Made by a program: the position numbers and the translations under genes. Shown here piece by piece: positions 43,271 through 51,908 of a stretch of 64,000 bases of DNA (its first letter is position 1; each line of letters opens with the position of its first letter). The stretch comes from JAOARY01 sp045345765 (GTDB lineage Bacteria; Bacillota; Clostridia; Peptostreptococcales; Peptostreptococcaceae), in NCBI GenBank assembly GCA_045345765.1, contig CP148265.1, positions 3,224,001-3,288,000 of the forward strand, written 5' to 3'. The notes under the pieces are model-generated. The model saw only the letters and a program-made list of their open reading frames with translations, had not been told where the DNA came from and ran no database searches.

Positions 43271-44665
43271 TTAGAAATCTGCGCTACCAACTGTTCTTGG
43301 GAATGGTATTACATCCCTTATGTTCTTCATTCCTGTTAGGTACATAATTAATCTTTCAAAACCCAGACCATATCCTGAATGTATAGTTTCTCCATACTTT
43401 CTAAGCTCTAAATACCACCAATAGTCTTCTTCTTCCATACCATTTTCTTTTATTTTATCTTTTAACACATCATATCTTTCTTCTCTTTGAGATCCTCCAA
43501 TAATTTCTCCTATTCCAGGAACTAATAAGTCCATAGCAGCAACCGTTTTTTGATCTTCATTAAGTCTCATGTAAAACGCTTTTATTTCTTTTGGATAATC
43601 TGTAACAAATACAGGTTTATTAAATACTTCTTCTGTTATATATCTTTCATGTTCAGTTTGTAAATCAATTCCCCACTCAACATCATATTCAAAATCAACT
43701 TTTGCTTCCTTTAGTATTTCTATTGCTTTAGTATATGTTATTCTTTCAAAATCAGAATTTACTATATTTAAAAGTCTATCTTTTAATCCTTTATCTATAA
43801 AGCTATTAAAGAAATCTATTTCCTCAGGAGCTTTTTCTAATACATAATTAATTACATATTTAATCATTTCCTCAGCAATATCCATATTATCTTTTAAATC
43901 TGCAAATGCCATCTCAGGTTCTATCATCCAAAATTCAGCAGCATGTCTTGCAGTATTTGAATTTTCCGATCTAAATGTTGGCCCAAAAGTATATACATTT
44001 CTAAATGAAAGCGCCATTATCTCTGCATTTAATTGTCCACTAACTGTTAAGAATGAATCTTTTCCAAAGAAGTCTTTAGTAGAATCAATTTTTCCTTCTT
44101 CAGTTCTAGCAGGATTATCTAAATCCATAGTTGTCACTCTAAACATCTCTCCTGCACCTTCACAATCTGAAGCTGTTATGATTGGAGTATGTGAATATAC
44201 AAAATTTTTATTTTGGAAAAACTCATGTATTGCATGTGCTGCTATTGATCTTACTCTAAATACAGCTGAAAAAGTATTACTTCTAGGTCTTAAATGAGCA
44301 ATAGTTCTTAAATATTCTAAAGTATGTCTTTTCTTTTGTAATGGATAATCAGAATTTGAATTTCCAACAACTTTTATTTCTTTTGCTTTTATTTCAAATG
44401 GTTGCTTTGAATCTGGTGTAATTTCTAATACTCCTACAACTTCTAATGATGTTGATATTGGTAACTTTTTAATTTCATCATAATTTGAAAGTGTTTCTGT
44501 TTCAAAAACTACTTGAATATTTTTGAAAAATGACCCATCATTTAACTCTATAAATCCAAATTTATTAGATGCTCTTAATGTTCTAACCCAACCTTCTAAT
44601 TTAACTTCTTTACCTGCAAATTGTTCTTTATCTCTATAAATCTTTTTAACTAAAACCGTCTGCAT
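43271..44665 (-). CDS. asnS: Asparaginyl-tRNA synthetase
   Basis: About 464 residues from the ATG at 44665 (MQTVLVKKIY), six bases after AGGAAGGTG. It has an N-terminal OB anticodon-binding domain (GWVRTLRASNKFGFIELNDGS region) and class II motifs: FRSENSNTARHAAEFWMIEPE (given in two parts: FRSENSNT, then AEFWMIEPEMAFAD) and the C-terminal GLGFERLIMYLTG. It charges tRNA-Asn. The T-box leader upstream has an apparent AAC specifier, matching Asn. Monocistronic with its own terminator. Confidence 0.96.
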   Translation of the reverse strand: MQTVLVKKIYRDKEQFAGKEVKLEGWVRTLRASNKFGFIELNDGSFFKNIQVVFETETLSNYDEIKKLPISTSLEVVGVLEITPDSKQPFEIKAKEIKVVGNSNSDYPLQKKRHTLEYLRTIAHLRPRSNTFSAVFRVRSIAAHAIHEFFQNKNFVYSHTPIITASDCEGAGEMFRVTTMDLDNPARTEEGKIDSTKDFFGKDSFLTVSGQLNAEIMALSFRNVYTFGPTFRSENSNTARHAAEFWMIEPEMAFADLKDNMDIAEEMIKYVINYVLEKAPEEIDFFNSFIDKGLKDRLLNIVNSDFERITYTKAIEILKEAKVDFEYDVEWGIDLQTEHERYITEEVFNKPVFVTDYPKEIKAFYMRLNEDQKTVAAMDLLVPGIGEIIGGSQREERYDVLKDKIKENGMEEEDYWWYLELRKYGETIHSGYGLGFERLIMYLTGMKNIRDVIPFPRTVGSADF

Positions 44666-44754
44666 ATTCTTCACCTTCCTGTAATTTTTATTTTTTATAA
44701 AATCTATAAATCAAATAATTCATATAAATTCTCTTTTTAATAATTTTTTGCAAT

Positions 44755-45005
44755 AAAAAAATTCCTAATCCAAAGAAACTACTAAAAAGTATTTTCTAGG
44801 GACGGAATTAAACCGCGGTGCCACCCTAATTCTATATAGAATCTATATAACACTCAACCAATTAACGCTTGACACGTTCTTCCTAATAAGTTTAACTTTT
44901 CAGAAGAAGGCTCAAAGATGTTCTTCAATAAAGGTTTATCTTGGTCTTTCACCATCACCAAGTCGCTTATATATAAATTCTCTTTATCTACTCTTCTTAT
45001 CACAG
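44755..45005 (-). ncRNA. T-box leader riboswitch of asnS (Asn specifier)
   Basis: The minus strand carries the T-box core AGGGTGGCACCGCGG (44813-44827). A stem I region lies further upstream (about 44895-45000) with the specifier-loop segment GAAGAACATC; AAC at 44920-44922 is an asparagine codon. Downstream of the T-box, AATTCC / GGAATT plus a T-run (about 44755-44806) forms the terminator. Uncharged tRNA-Asn should favour the antiterminator and raise asnS expression. Confidence 0.95.
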
Positions 45006-45243
45006 CCACTAAATATTAAGATTTGGAATTAATTATAGTATTATTTTTTTCAAAAGTCAATATAAATCATAAAATTTATTTTATTAGGCAATAATATTAG
45101 GCAATAATTTTTTACATCTACTTCTAATTAATTGCATAAATTCTAGGTATAATTTATAATTTTATTGTAAACTTCAAAGTTTATTAATTTTAATTTGATA
45201 AAAAATATTTTTTATCAAATCAATTATATGAGGAGGATTTAAT

Positions 45244-45876
45244 ATGAAATTAGATTTTATATATAACAGACATAGTGTTAGAAAATTCAAAGATCAAGCA
45301 ATTCCTAAAGAAGATATAGTTGAAATTTTAAAAGCTGCAACTTATGCACCATCAGGTAAGAACATTCAAAATTGGCATTTTGTTGTGATTCAAAGTAAAG
45401 AAAAAATCGATAAAATAGTAAAAATTATAGAAGATAAGCATGACTACTTAATAAATAATTGTGATGATGAAGAATTAAATGCAAGTTTTTCAAAATTCCT
45501 AAGATATTTCACATTATTTAAAAATGCACCTGTTTTAGTAATGGTTTTTGTTGGTCCTTATGGAGCTTCTGGTTTAGAAGTTTTACAAAAAGCTAATATT
45601 TCTGATGAAGAAATAAATTCTATACTGAGTAAAGCTCCTGGGATTCAAAACATTGGTGCGGCAGTTCAAAATATTCAATTATCTGCAACCGCTCTTGGTT
45701 ATGGTGCTTGTTGGATGACTGGTCCTAATTTTGCTGCAAAAGAAATAGAAGAATATATAAATATAAACAAAAAAGATTATAGTCTTGCTTGTCTAGTTCC
45801 TATTGGTATTCCTGAGGGTGATTTAAAAAGTCCAAAAAGAAAACAGTTAGATGAAGTAGTTACTTTTATAGATTAA
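45244..45876 (+). CDS. Nitroreductase-family FMN oxidoreductase
   Basis: 210 residues. Start of family signature YNRHSVRKFKDQAIPKEDI and APSGKNIQNWHFVVI, the FMN phosphate-binding and ribityl contacts; later GAAVQNIQLSATALGYGACWM is the second conserved block. Family members reduce nitro compounds, quinones or flavins with NAD(P)H as FMN-containing dimers. GAGGAGG precedes the ATG. It is monocistronic and is followed by a copy of the dispersed palindromic repeat. The physiological substrate is unknown. Confidence 0.92.
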   Translation: MKLDFIYNRHSVRKFKDQAIPKEDIVEILKAATYAPSGKNIQNWHFVVIQSKEKIDKIVKIIEDKHDYLINNCDDEELNASFSKFLRYFTLFKNAPVLVMVFVGPYGASGLEVLQKANISDEEINSILSKAPGIQNIGAAVQNIQLSATALGYGACWMTGPNFAAKEIEEYININKKDYSLACLVPIGIPEGDLKSPKRKQLDEVVTFID

Positions 45877-45892
45877 TATCTAAAATTAGAAT

Positions 45893-45991
45893 ATAGAGAC
45901 TGTTACATTAATAAATATATTATAATATATTGTTTGTTTTGCAAATTTAAAATCAATTCAATTTATTGTAAATTTTATGTATCACCTCTAT
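45893..45991. repeat. Dispersed palindromic repeat, copy D (99 bp)
   Basis: Ends ATAGAGACTGTTACATTAA and its partly matched complement ending CACCTCTAT. The core AATATATTGTTTGTTTT resembles that of copies A and B. It is the most diverged of the four, and lies downstream of the nitroreductase. Confidence 0.55.
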
Positions 45992-46087
45992 ATTATTTTT
46001 TGCTATTTTTTATAAAAAGTATTATCATTTAAGTTAATATCATTTATAATATATATAAGAATTAAAATTTTCAAAGGATGTGATTAT

Positions 46088-46474
46088 ATGACAAAGGAAA
46101 GAAATCACTTTGCACTACCTAGAAATGCTTTTAATATGAAAAAATTATATACACTTTATATATTAAAAGAATTGTCTCTAGGGAAAAAGATTTATGGAAA
46201 AATGATTTATGATAACGTAAAAGAATTTTTTATGGGTTACCCTGTATCTATTTCATACAGCACAATTTATAATACACTTCACAAAATGGAAGAAGAAAAT
46301 TTTGTTGTGAGTCATTGGGATGAAAATTCATCAAGTACAAAAAATCGCTCAACTAGATATTATCGAATTACAGATGATGGTCTTCATTACTATAGAACTA
46401 TAGAAAAAGATACGATTGATTCTCTTTTAAAAACCAAAGAAATTGTATCTAAATTTATAGAATTTTTGGAGTAA
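46088..46474 (+). CDS. PadR-family transcriptional regulator
   Basis: 128 residues. Winged helix near residues 17-95 with YTLYILKELSLGKKIYG, SISYSTIYNTLHKMEEENFV and STRYYRITDDGLHYY, the PadR pattern of helix-turn-helix plus beta wing. The C-terminal helix (residues 98-128) would form the dimer. It lies between nitroreductase and aminotransferase genes; 206 bases separate it from the latter, so targets cannot be inferred safely. AAAGGATGTG precedes the ATG. Confidence 0.85.
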   Translation: MTKERNHFALPRNAFNMKKLYTLYILKELSLGKKIYGKMIYDNVKEFFMGYPVSISYSTIYNTLHKMEEENFVVSHWDENSSSTKNRSTRYYRITDDGLHYYRTIEKDTIDSLLKTKEIVSKFIEFLE

Positions 46475-46680
46475 TTTTATCCAAATTATTTTTATTTTCT
46501 AAATTTTTTTTATTTAAGATAAGAAAATGTTTTTTTCATCGCATTAAAGTTCTAAAATCAACTTTACCACTGGTATTAATAGTCTTTTTTGTATATAAAA
46601 AATATTTTTTTAATGATTTTTAAGCTACAGTATGTTATCATAGTACTAAATTTAAGTTAATAATTTTAGGAGGCGTTTAA

Positions 46681-47871
46681 ATGAATTTATCTTCTCGTAT
46701 TTTATCTATGCAATCTTCACCAATAAGAAGACTTGTACCATATGCTCAAAAAGCAAAAAAAAATGGAAAGAAGGTTTATCACCTAAATATAGGTCAACCA
46801 GACATAAAAACTCCAAAATCTTTCTTACAATCTATTAGAGATTTTGACCAAGAAGTTTTAGAATACTCAACATCTCAAGGAAGCGAAGAATTAAGAAATG
46901 CAATGATTAATTATTATAAAAATTATAATATTAACTTTGAATTAGATGATATCTTTGTTACAAATGGTGGTAGTGAAGCATTATTATTTGCTCTTATAGC
47001 TGTATGTGATCCAGATGAAGAAGTTTTAATACCAGAACCATTCTATACTAACTATAGTGGTTTTTCAGCTGCAATAAACGTAAATGTAAAACCAATAACT
47101 ACATCAGGGGATAACGGTTTCCGTTTACCAACAAAAGAAGATATAGAAAAAACTATATCAACTAAAACTAAGGCTATATTAATTTCTAATCCTGGAAATC
47201 CAACTGGTGCTGTTTATACAAAAGATGAAATTATGATGTTAGCTTCTTTGGCTAAAGAATATAATTTATTTATAATTGCTGATGAAGTTTATCGAGAATT
47301 TGTTTATGATGGTCTTGAATACATAAGTTTTGGAAGCATAAAAGAAATTGAAGATAGAGTTATTATAGTTGATAGTGTATCTAAAAGATATAGCGCATGC
47401 GGAGCTAGAATAGGTTCTATAGCTTCTAAAAACAAGGATTTAATGAGAAATATATTAAAACTTTGTCAAGGAAGACTTTGTGTTCCTACACTAGAACAAA
47501 TTGGAGCTACAAAATTATACGAAACTGATAAATCTTATTTTGAAGAAGTTAATTTAGAATACAAAAACAGAAGAGATGCTCTTTACTCAAGATTAATAAA
47601 AATTGATGGCGTTAGCTGTAAAAAACCAACTGGTGCATTCTATATAATTGCAAAATTACCAGTTGATGATGCTGAAGTTTTTGTTAAATGGATGCTTGAA
47701 GAATTTGATTTAGATGGAGAAACAGTTATGATGGCTCCAGCTGAAGGTTTCTATAAAACTAAAGGTCTTGGTAAAGATGAAGCAAGACTTGCATATATAT
47801 TAAATGAAAAAGATTTAATTAGATCTGTAGAAATTTTAGAAGCTGGATTAAAAGCTTACAACAATAGATAA
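46681..47871 (+). CDS. Pyridoxal phosphate-dependent aminotransferase, class I/II (aspartate aminotransferase-like)
   Basis: 396 residues. Fold-type I signatures: NIGQPDIKTP near the N-terminus, VTNGGSEALLFAL, NPGNPTGAVYT, ADEVYREFVYDG and SVSKRYSACGARIGS, in which the lysine would bind PLP. The C-terminal arginine region (DEARLAYILNEKD) is intact. It exchanges amino groups between an amino acid and a keto acid; exact substrate is not clear from sequence. AGGAGGCG precedes the ATG. A palindromic repeat follows. Confidence 0.92.
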   Translation: MNLSSRILSMQSSPIRRLVPYAQKAKKNGKKVYHLNIGQPDIKTPKSFLQSIRDFDQEVLEYSTSQGSEELRNAMINYYKNYNINFELDDIFVTNGGSEALLFALIAVCDPDEEVLIPEPFYTNYSGFSAAINVNVKPITTSGDNGFRLPTKEDIEKTISTKTKAILISNPGNPTGAVYTKDEIMMLASLAKEYNLFIIADEVYREFVYDGLEYISFGSIKEIEDRVIIVDSVSKRYSACGARIGSIASKNKDLMRNILKLCQGRLCVPTLEQIGATKLYETDKSYFEEVNLEYKNRRDALYSRLIKIDGVSCKKPTGAFYIIAKLPVDDAEVFVKWMLEEFDLDGETVMMAPAEGFYKTKGLGKDEARLAYILNEKDLIRSVEILEAGLKAYNNR

Positions 47872-47900
47872 TAAAAATTAAATTAAGTGAATTTTTTAAT

Positions 47901-47991
47901 GGGACTGTCGCATCAAAAGAAAAGCTAAAAGATATACTTAAAATATTTTAATATCATATATTTTAAGTATATCTTTTTATATGACAGACCC
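47901..47991. repeat. Dispersed palindromic repeat, copy C (91 bp)
   Basis: Ends GGGACTGTCGCATCAAAAG and GACAGACCC with a long internal stem AAAAGATATACTTAAAA / TTTTAAGTATATCTTTT. The terminal arm resembles copy B (GGGCTGTCGCATTAAG); the core differs more. It lies 30 bases after the aminotransferase stop and could act as a terminator. Confidence 0.6.
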
Positions 47992-48185
47992 ATTTTTTAA
48001 TGCTAAATATCATATTTATAAAATATTATTCAAATAATATTTTTAAATCCCCATTAGATGATAAACTCAAACAACTATCCTTTTAAATATTTACAATAAA
48101 TTTAATTTTATTATTTTTTATTATAAAAAAGATTTAATTATGTTATACTTTTCAAGTAAGAAATAAACAAAAAGGAGATTTTATA

Positions 48186-48983
48186 ATGGATATAATAAAA
48201 GTCATAATTTTATCGTTAGTTGAAGGGTTAACAGAGTTTCTACCAGTAAGTAGTACAGGTCATTTAATATTATTAAATCCCTATATTGAATTTAATCAAA
48301 ATTTTAAAAATACTTTTGATATAGTAATACAATTTGGAGCAATACTTTCTGTTATTGTTTTGTATTTTAATAAATTAAACATATTTACAAAAGATAAAGT
48401 ACATAATAAAGAAACTCTTGATTTATGGAAAAAAGTTATTGTAGGTTTTTTACCTGCTGTTGTACTTGGTTTATTATTCGGTGATATTATTGAAGAAAAA
48501 TTCTTTAACAGATTGACAGTTTGTATAATGCTGTTTATAGGTGGTATTGTAATAATTATAATGGAAAATAAATCAAAAAATATAAGAATTAAAAACTTCA
48601 GTGACCTTAGTTATAAAATGGCTATTGCAATCGGATTTTTTCAGTGCATGGCAATGATTCCTGGTACTTCAAGATCTGCTGCAACAATAATTGGTGCAAT
48701 GCTACTTGGTTGTTCAAGAGTTGTTGCTGCTGAATTTTCATTCTTCCTAGCAATTCCAACTATGGCAGGGGCAACAACTTATAAATTGTTAAAAAGCGGT
48801 ATAAGTTTATCATCTTATGAATGGGGTCTTTTAGCAATTGGAACATTTTTGTCTTTTGTTTTTGCTCTTATTGTAATCAAATTATTTATGGGATATGTAA
48901 AGAAAAAAGACTTTAAAATTTTTGGTTTTTATAGAATAATACTTAGTGGTATAATCTTATTATCTATGTTATTAAAATTCTAG
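48186..48983 (+). CDS. uppP: Undecaprenyl-diphosphatase
   Basis: 265 residues with about eight membrane segments. BacA/UppP signatures: VEGLTEFLPVSSTGHL near residues 12-27 and the second motif MIPGTSRSAATI near 158-170. It dephosphorylates undecaprenyl pyrophosphate at the membrane to recycle the cell-wall lipid carrier; extra copies give bacitracin resistance. AAGGAG precedes the ATG. Monocistronic, with a strong terminator just after the stop. Confidence 0.95.
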   Translation: MDIIKVIILSLVEGLTEFLPVSSTGHLILLNPYIEFNQNFKNTFDIVIQFGAILSVIVLYFNKLNIFTKDKVHNKETLDLWKKVIVGFLPAVVLGLLFGDIIEEKFFNRLTVCIMLFIGGIVIIIMENKSKNIRIKNFSDLSYKMAIAIGFFQCMAMIPGTSRSAATIIGAMLLGCSRVVAAEFSFFLAIPTMAGATTYKLLKSGISLSSYEWGLLAIGTFLSFVFALIVIKLFMGYVKKKDFKIFGFYRIILSGIILLSMLLKF

Positions 48984-49002
48984 TTTATGCTAGAATTTTT
49001 TT
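48974..49002 (+). terminator. Terminator of uppP
   Basis: Arms AAAATTCTAG and CTAGAATTTT with loop TTTATG, followed by a T-run. It overlaps the last codons of uppP. Confidence 0.9.
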
Positions 49003-49108
49003 ATTTCTAAAATAAAAAACAACAATAAGAAAGCGGGGTGTAAACAAGCAATTTATAATAATTTTAATAAACTAATTACCTATAATAAATTATTATATTG
49101 CTAAATTT

Positions 49109-50362
49109 ATGAAAATAGTCGGACTAATCGTTGAATACAATCCGTTTCATAACGGACATAAATTACATTTAGAAAAATCAAAAGAATTAACAGGTGCAGA
49201 TTATAGTGTTGCCATAATGAGTGGACATTTTTTACAAAGAGGTGAACCTGCTTTATTTGATAAATGGACTAGAGCAAAAATAGCTGTTTCTAATGGTGTT
49301 GATTTAGTAATAGAACTTCCAACAATATATGCATCTCAAAGTGCAGAATATTTTTCTTATGGTGCAATAAAAATTTTAAATTCTTTAAATATAATAGATA
49401 GTATTTGCTTTGGAAGTGAAGATGGAGATATCGAATTATTAAAATTAGTATCCAAAATACTATTTGAAGAAAATGATGATTTTAAATCTATATTAAAAAC
49501 TCATGTTAATCAAAATAACTCCTATCCTAGAGCTCGACAAAATGCCTTAATCGAATATATTTTTAGTCATGATAAATATAAAAACAAATATAATAAGGAT
49601 GTTGTTTTGAATTTAGTTTCTAATCCTAATAATATTTTAGGTATTGAGTATATAAAAGCTTTAAATAAATTAAAAAGTAATATTAAACCTTTTACTATAA
49701 CTAGAGAAAAAAGTGATTATAATTCTTCAAAATTAGAAGGTCATATATGTAGTGCTACAGCAATTAGAGAGTCTTTAAAAATTGATAATAATATAGATAA
49801 ATTAAAGGACTTTATTCCTTTAAAAACCTATGAAAATATTATAGAAACTTTAAAATCTAAAAAAACCATTTTTGATGATGATTTTTATAATTATATTGTA
49901 TATGAAATAATCTCACAAGGAAAAAATATTGAAAATGTATTTGAAATAAAAGAAGGTATCGAAAATAAAATCTTAAAAGAAATAAAAAACTCTAAAAATT
50001 TGAAAGAACTTCTTTCTAATATAAAAAGTAAAAGATATACCTATAACACATTAAAGAGAATACTAATGAATATATTGCTTAATATCGAAAAAAATGATGT
50101 AAGAAATCTTATGTCTGATTCAAATTATTGTAGGGTTCTTGCCTTTAATAATAATGGGCGTAAAATACTAAAAAAACTAAAAAAATCTTCTGATATCGAA
50201 ATTATAAATAAATTTAAAAAAGATTCTATCAATACAAATACTTCTTTGAATTTGGATTTTAAAGCCACAAATATATATAATTTAATTTATAATGAAAATG
50301 ACTATTCATTTAAAGATCTTTTGACTTCTCCATTATTTATAGATAATAAAATAGATAAATAA
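49109..50362 (+). CDS. tmcAL: tRNA(Met) cytidine acetate ligase (YlbM/TmcAL)
   Basis: 417 residues. N-terminal nucleotidyltransferase motifs IVEYNPFHNGHKLHL (residues 7-21) and LQRGEPALFDKW, then SQSAEYFSYGAIKIL and the CSATAIRESL region. TmcAL uses acetate and ATP to make N4-acetylcytidine at the wobble base of elongator tRNA-Met. No good ribosome site precedes the ATG (the upstream GGGGTG is about 65 bases away), so the message may be leaderless or use a weak site. It ends in a terminator shared with the convergent gene. Confidence 0.93.
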   Translation: MKIVGLIVEYNPFHNGHKLHLEKSKELTGADYSVAIMSGHFLQRGEPALFDKWTRAKIAVSNGVDLVIELPTIYASQSAEYFSYGAIKILNSLNIIDSICFGSEDGDIELLKLVSKILFEENDDFKSILKTHVNQNNSYPRARQNALIEYIFSHDKYKNKYNKDVVLNLVSNPNNILGIEYIKALNKLKSNIKPFTITREKSDYNSSKLEGHICSATAIRESLKIDNNIDKLKDFIPLKTYENIIETLKSKKTIFDDDFYNYIVYEIISQGKNIENVFEIKEGIENKILKEIKNSKNLKELLSNIKSKRYTYNTLKRILMNILLNIEKNDVRNLMSDSNYCRVLAFNNNGRKILKKLKKSSDIEIINKFKKDSINTNTSLNLDFKATNIYNLIYNENDYSFKDLLTSPLFIDNKIDK

Positions 50363-50380
50363 AAATAAATCTATAATAAA

Positions 50381-50417
50381 AAAAGATGAATTAAAGTAAA
50401 ACTTTAATTCATCTTTT
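50381..50417. terminator. Bidirectional terminator between tmcAL and the coaD operon
   Basis: Perfect arms AAAAGATGAATTAAAGT / ACTTTAATTCATCTTTT with a 3-base loop. Confidence 0.9.
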
Positions 50418-50850
50418 GTAATTCTTCTCTATTGCTCATAATTATCTTTAAGCTTCCTTCTAAGCTTCCTTGTACTTGCTTTAATATTTCATCTGCATAT
50501 TCATTAGAACCCTGTCTTATTTGATTTGATACTTCATTAGCTCTATTTATAATCTCTTCACTTTCTTTTTTAGCTCTTCTTACTATTTCATTATCACTAA
50601 TACGTTCTTTTGCATATAAATCTGCTTTATTTATAATCTCTTTAGCTTCAATATTTGCTTGTTCAATTATTCTTTCTTTATCTGTATTTATCATTTGTGC
50701 TTGTTTTATCTGCTTTGGAATTTGAAGTCTTATATCTTTTATAACATCTAAGATATCAGTTTTATCAACTATTATTTTGCTACTAAAAGGCATTGTTGAA
50801 CTATCCTCAACAATATCCTCAAGTTCTTCTAATAATTTTATAAGCTCCAT
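50404..50850 (-). CDS. Coiled-coil protein downstream of coaD
   Basis: 148 residues, largely helical. Residues about 45-115 form an Ala/Glu-rich coiled coil like that of F-type ATPase subunit b or DivIVA-type proteins (IIEQANIEAKEIINKADLYA). No membrane anchor or catalytic motif. It is the last gene of the recG-rsmD-coaD run, 14 bases after coaD, an arrangement common in clostridia, but its function is not known to me. Its 3' end overlaps the shared terminator. Confidence 0.7.
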   Translation of the reverse strand: MELIKLLEELEDIVEDSSTMPFSSKIIVDKTDILDVIKDIRLQIPKQIKQAQMINTDKERIIEQANIEAKEIINKADLYAKERISDNEIVRRAKKESEEIINRANEVSNQIRQGSNEYADEILKQVQGSLEGSLKIIMSNREELQKMN

Positions 50851-50863
50851 GACCTATCCCCTT

Positions 50864-51340
50864 TCAAAATTTTTCTACTAAATACTCACATGCTTTTTTA
50901 GGAACTAACTCTTCTATATTGCCTTTATATCTTGCAATTTCTTTTACTATACTCGAACTTAAAAATGAATACTTTGTGCTTGCTGTTAAAAATATAGTTT
51001 CTACATTATCTTCTAATTTTCTATTCATCTGAGCCATCTGCAATTCATATTCAAAATCAGAAACAGCTCTAAGTCCTCTTATAATAGCATTTACATTATT
51101 TTCTGTACAGTAGTCTACTAATAAACCACTAAAAGTTTTTACACATACATTGTCTAAATCTGAAATAGCATCTTCTATCATATGAATTCTTTCATCAAAT
51201 GTAAATAGATTTTTTTTGCTAGAGTTTACTAAAACAGCAACAATTAATTTATCACATAATTTAGAAGCTCTCCTTATTATATCTAAATGTCCATTTGTAA
51301 TTGGATCAAAACTTCCGGGATAAATTGCTATATTTGTCAT
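50864..51340 (-). CDS. coaD: Phosphopantetheine adenylyltransferase
   Basis: 158 residues, normal length. IYPGSFDPITNGHLDI holds the nucleotidyltransferase GxFDPxxxGH motif; the C-terminal STKYSFLSSSIVKEIA matches the conserved ISSTxVRE-type block (here SSSIVKE). It transfers AMP to 4'-phosphopantetheine in coenzyme A synthesis. It overlaps the rsmD stop by one base, so translation is coupled. Confidence 0.96.
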   Translation of the reverse strand: MTNIAIYPGSFDPITNGHLDIIRRASKLCDKLIVAVLVNSSKKNLFTFDERIHMIEDAISDLDNVCVKTFSGLLVDYCTENNVNAIIRGLRAVSDFEYELQMAQMNRKLEDNVETIFLTASTKYSFLSSSIVKEIARYKGNIEELVPKKACEYLVEKF

Positions 51341-51894
51341 TATTTCTCCTCCAATTTATAAAAAGATATCATAGTTGTTTTATTATATTTTTTTTCTTTG
51401 AATCTAATAAGATGTCCTAAAACTTCATCTAATACTTCTTTTGGATCGTGTTCTATTACAATTATTCCATCCTCATTTAAAATTTCATTATCATTTATGA
51501 GTCTTAAAACTTCCATACAAAAATCTTTATTATAAGGAGGATCTAAAAATATATAGTCAAATTGTTCACTACTATACTTAGATATTGCAGTTTTAACATC
51601 TATATTTTCTATTATACTATAATCCATCAATTTTGTTTTTAAAATATTTCTTTTTGTCATTTCAATACTTTTTTTATCCCTATCTACAAATACACATCTA
51701 TTAGCACCTCTTGATAAAGATTCTATACCCAAAGCACCTGTTCCACAAAACAAATCAAGAACATTTGTATCAATTATGTCCATATTTATTATATTAAATA
51801 AAGATTCCTTTATCCTATCTGTCGTTGGTCTTACATTATCTCCAGTTGGACATTCTAATTTTGTCCCTCTTGCTTTTCCTGATATAACTCTCAT
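51340..51894 (-). CDS. rsmD: 16S rRNA (guanine966-N2)-methyltransferase
   Basis: About 184 residues from the ATG at 51894 (a TTG one codon earlier is possible). S-adenosylmethionine-binding VLDLFCGTGALGIESLSRGA and the catalytic DPPY at IFLDPPYNKDF, together with the N-terminal MRVISGKARGTKL, are RsmD hallmarks. It methylates one guanine in 16S rRNA. AGGAAGAG precedes the start. Operon with recG and coaD. Confidence 0.95.
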   Translation of the reverse strand: MRVISGKARGTKLECPTGDNVRPTTDRIKESLFNIINMDIIDTNVLDLFCGTGALGIESLSRGANRCVFVDRDKKSIEMTKRNILKTKLMDYSIIENIDVKTAISKYSSEQFDYIFLDPPYNKDFCMEVLRLINDNEILNEDGIIVIEHDPKEVLDEVLGHLIRFKEKKYNKTTMISFYKLEEK

Positions 51895-51908
51895 CAAACT
51901 CTTCCTTT

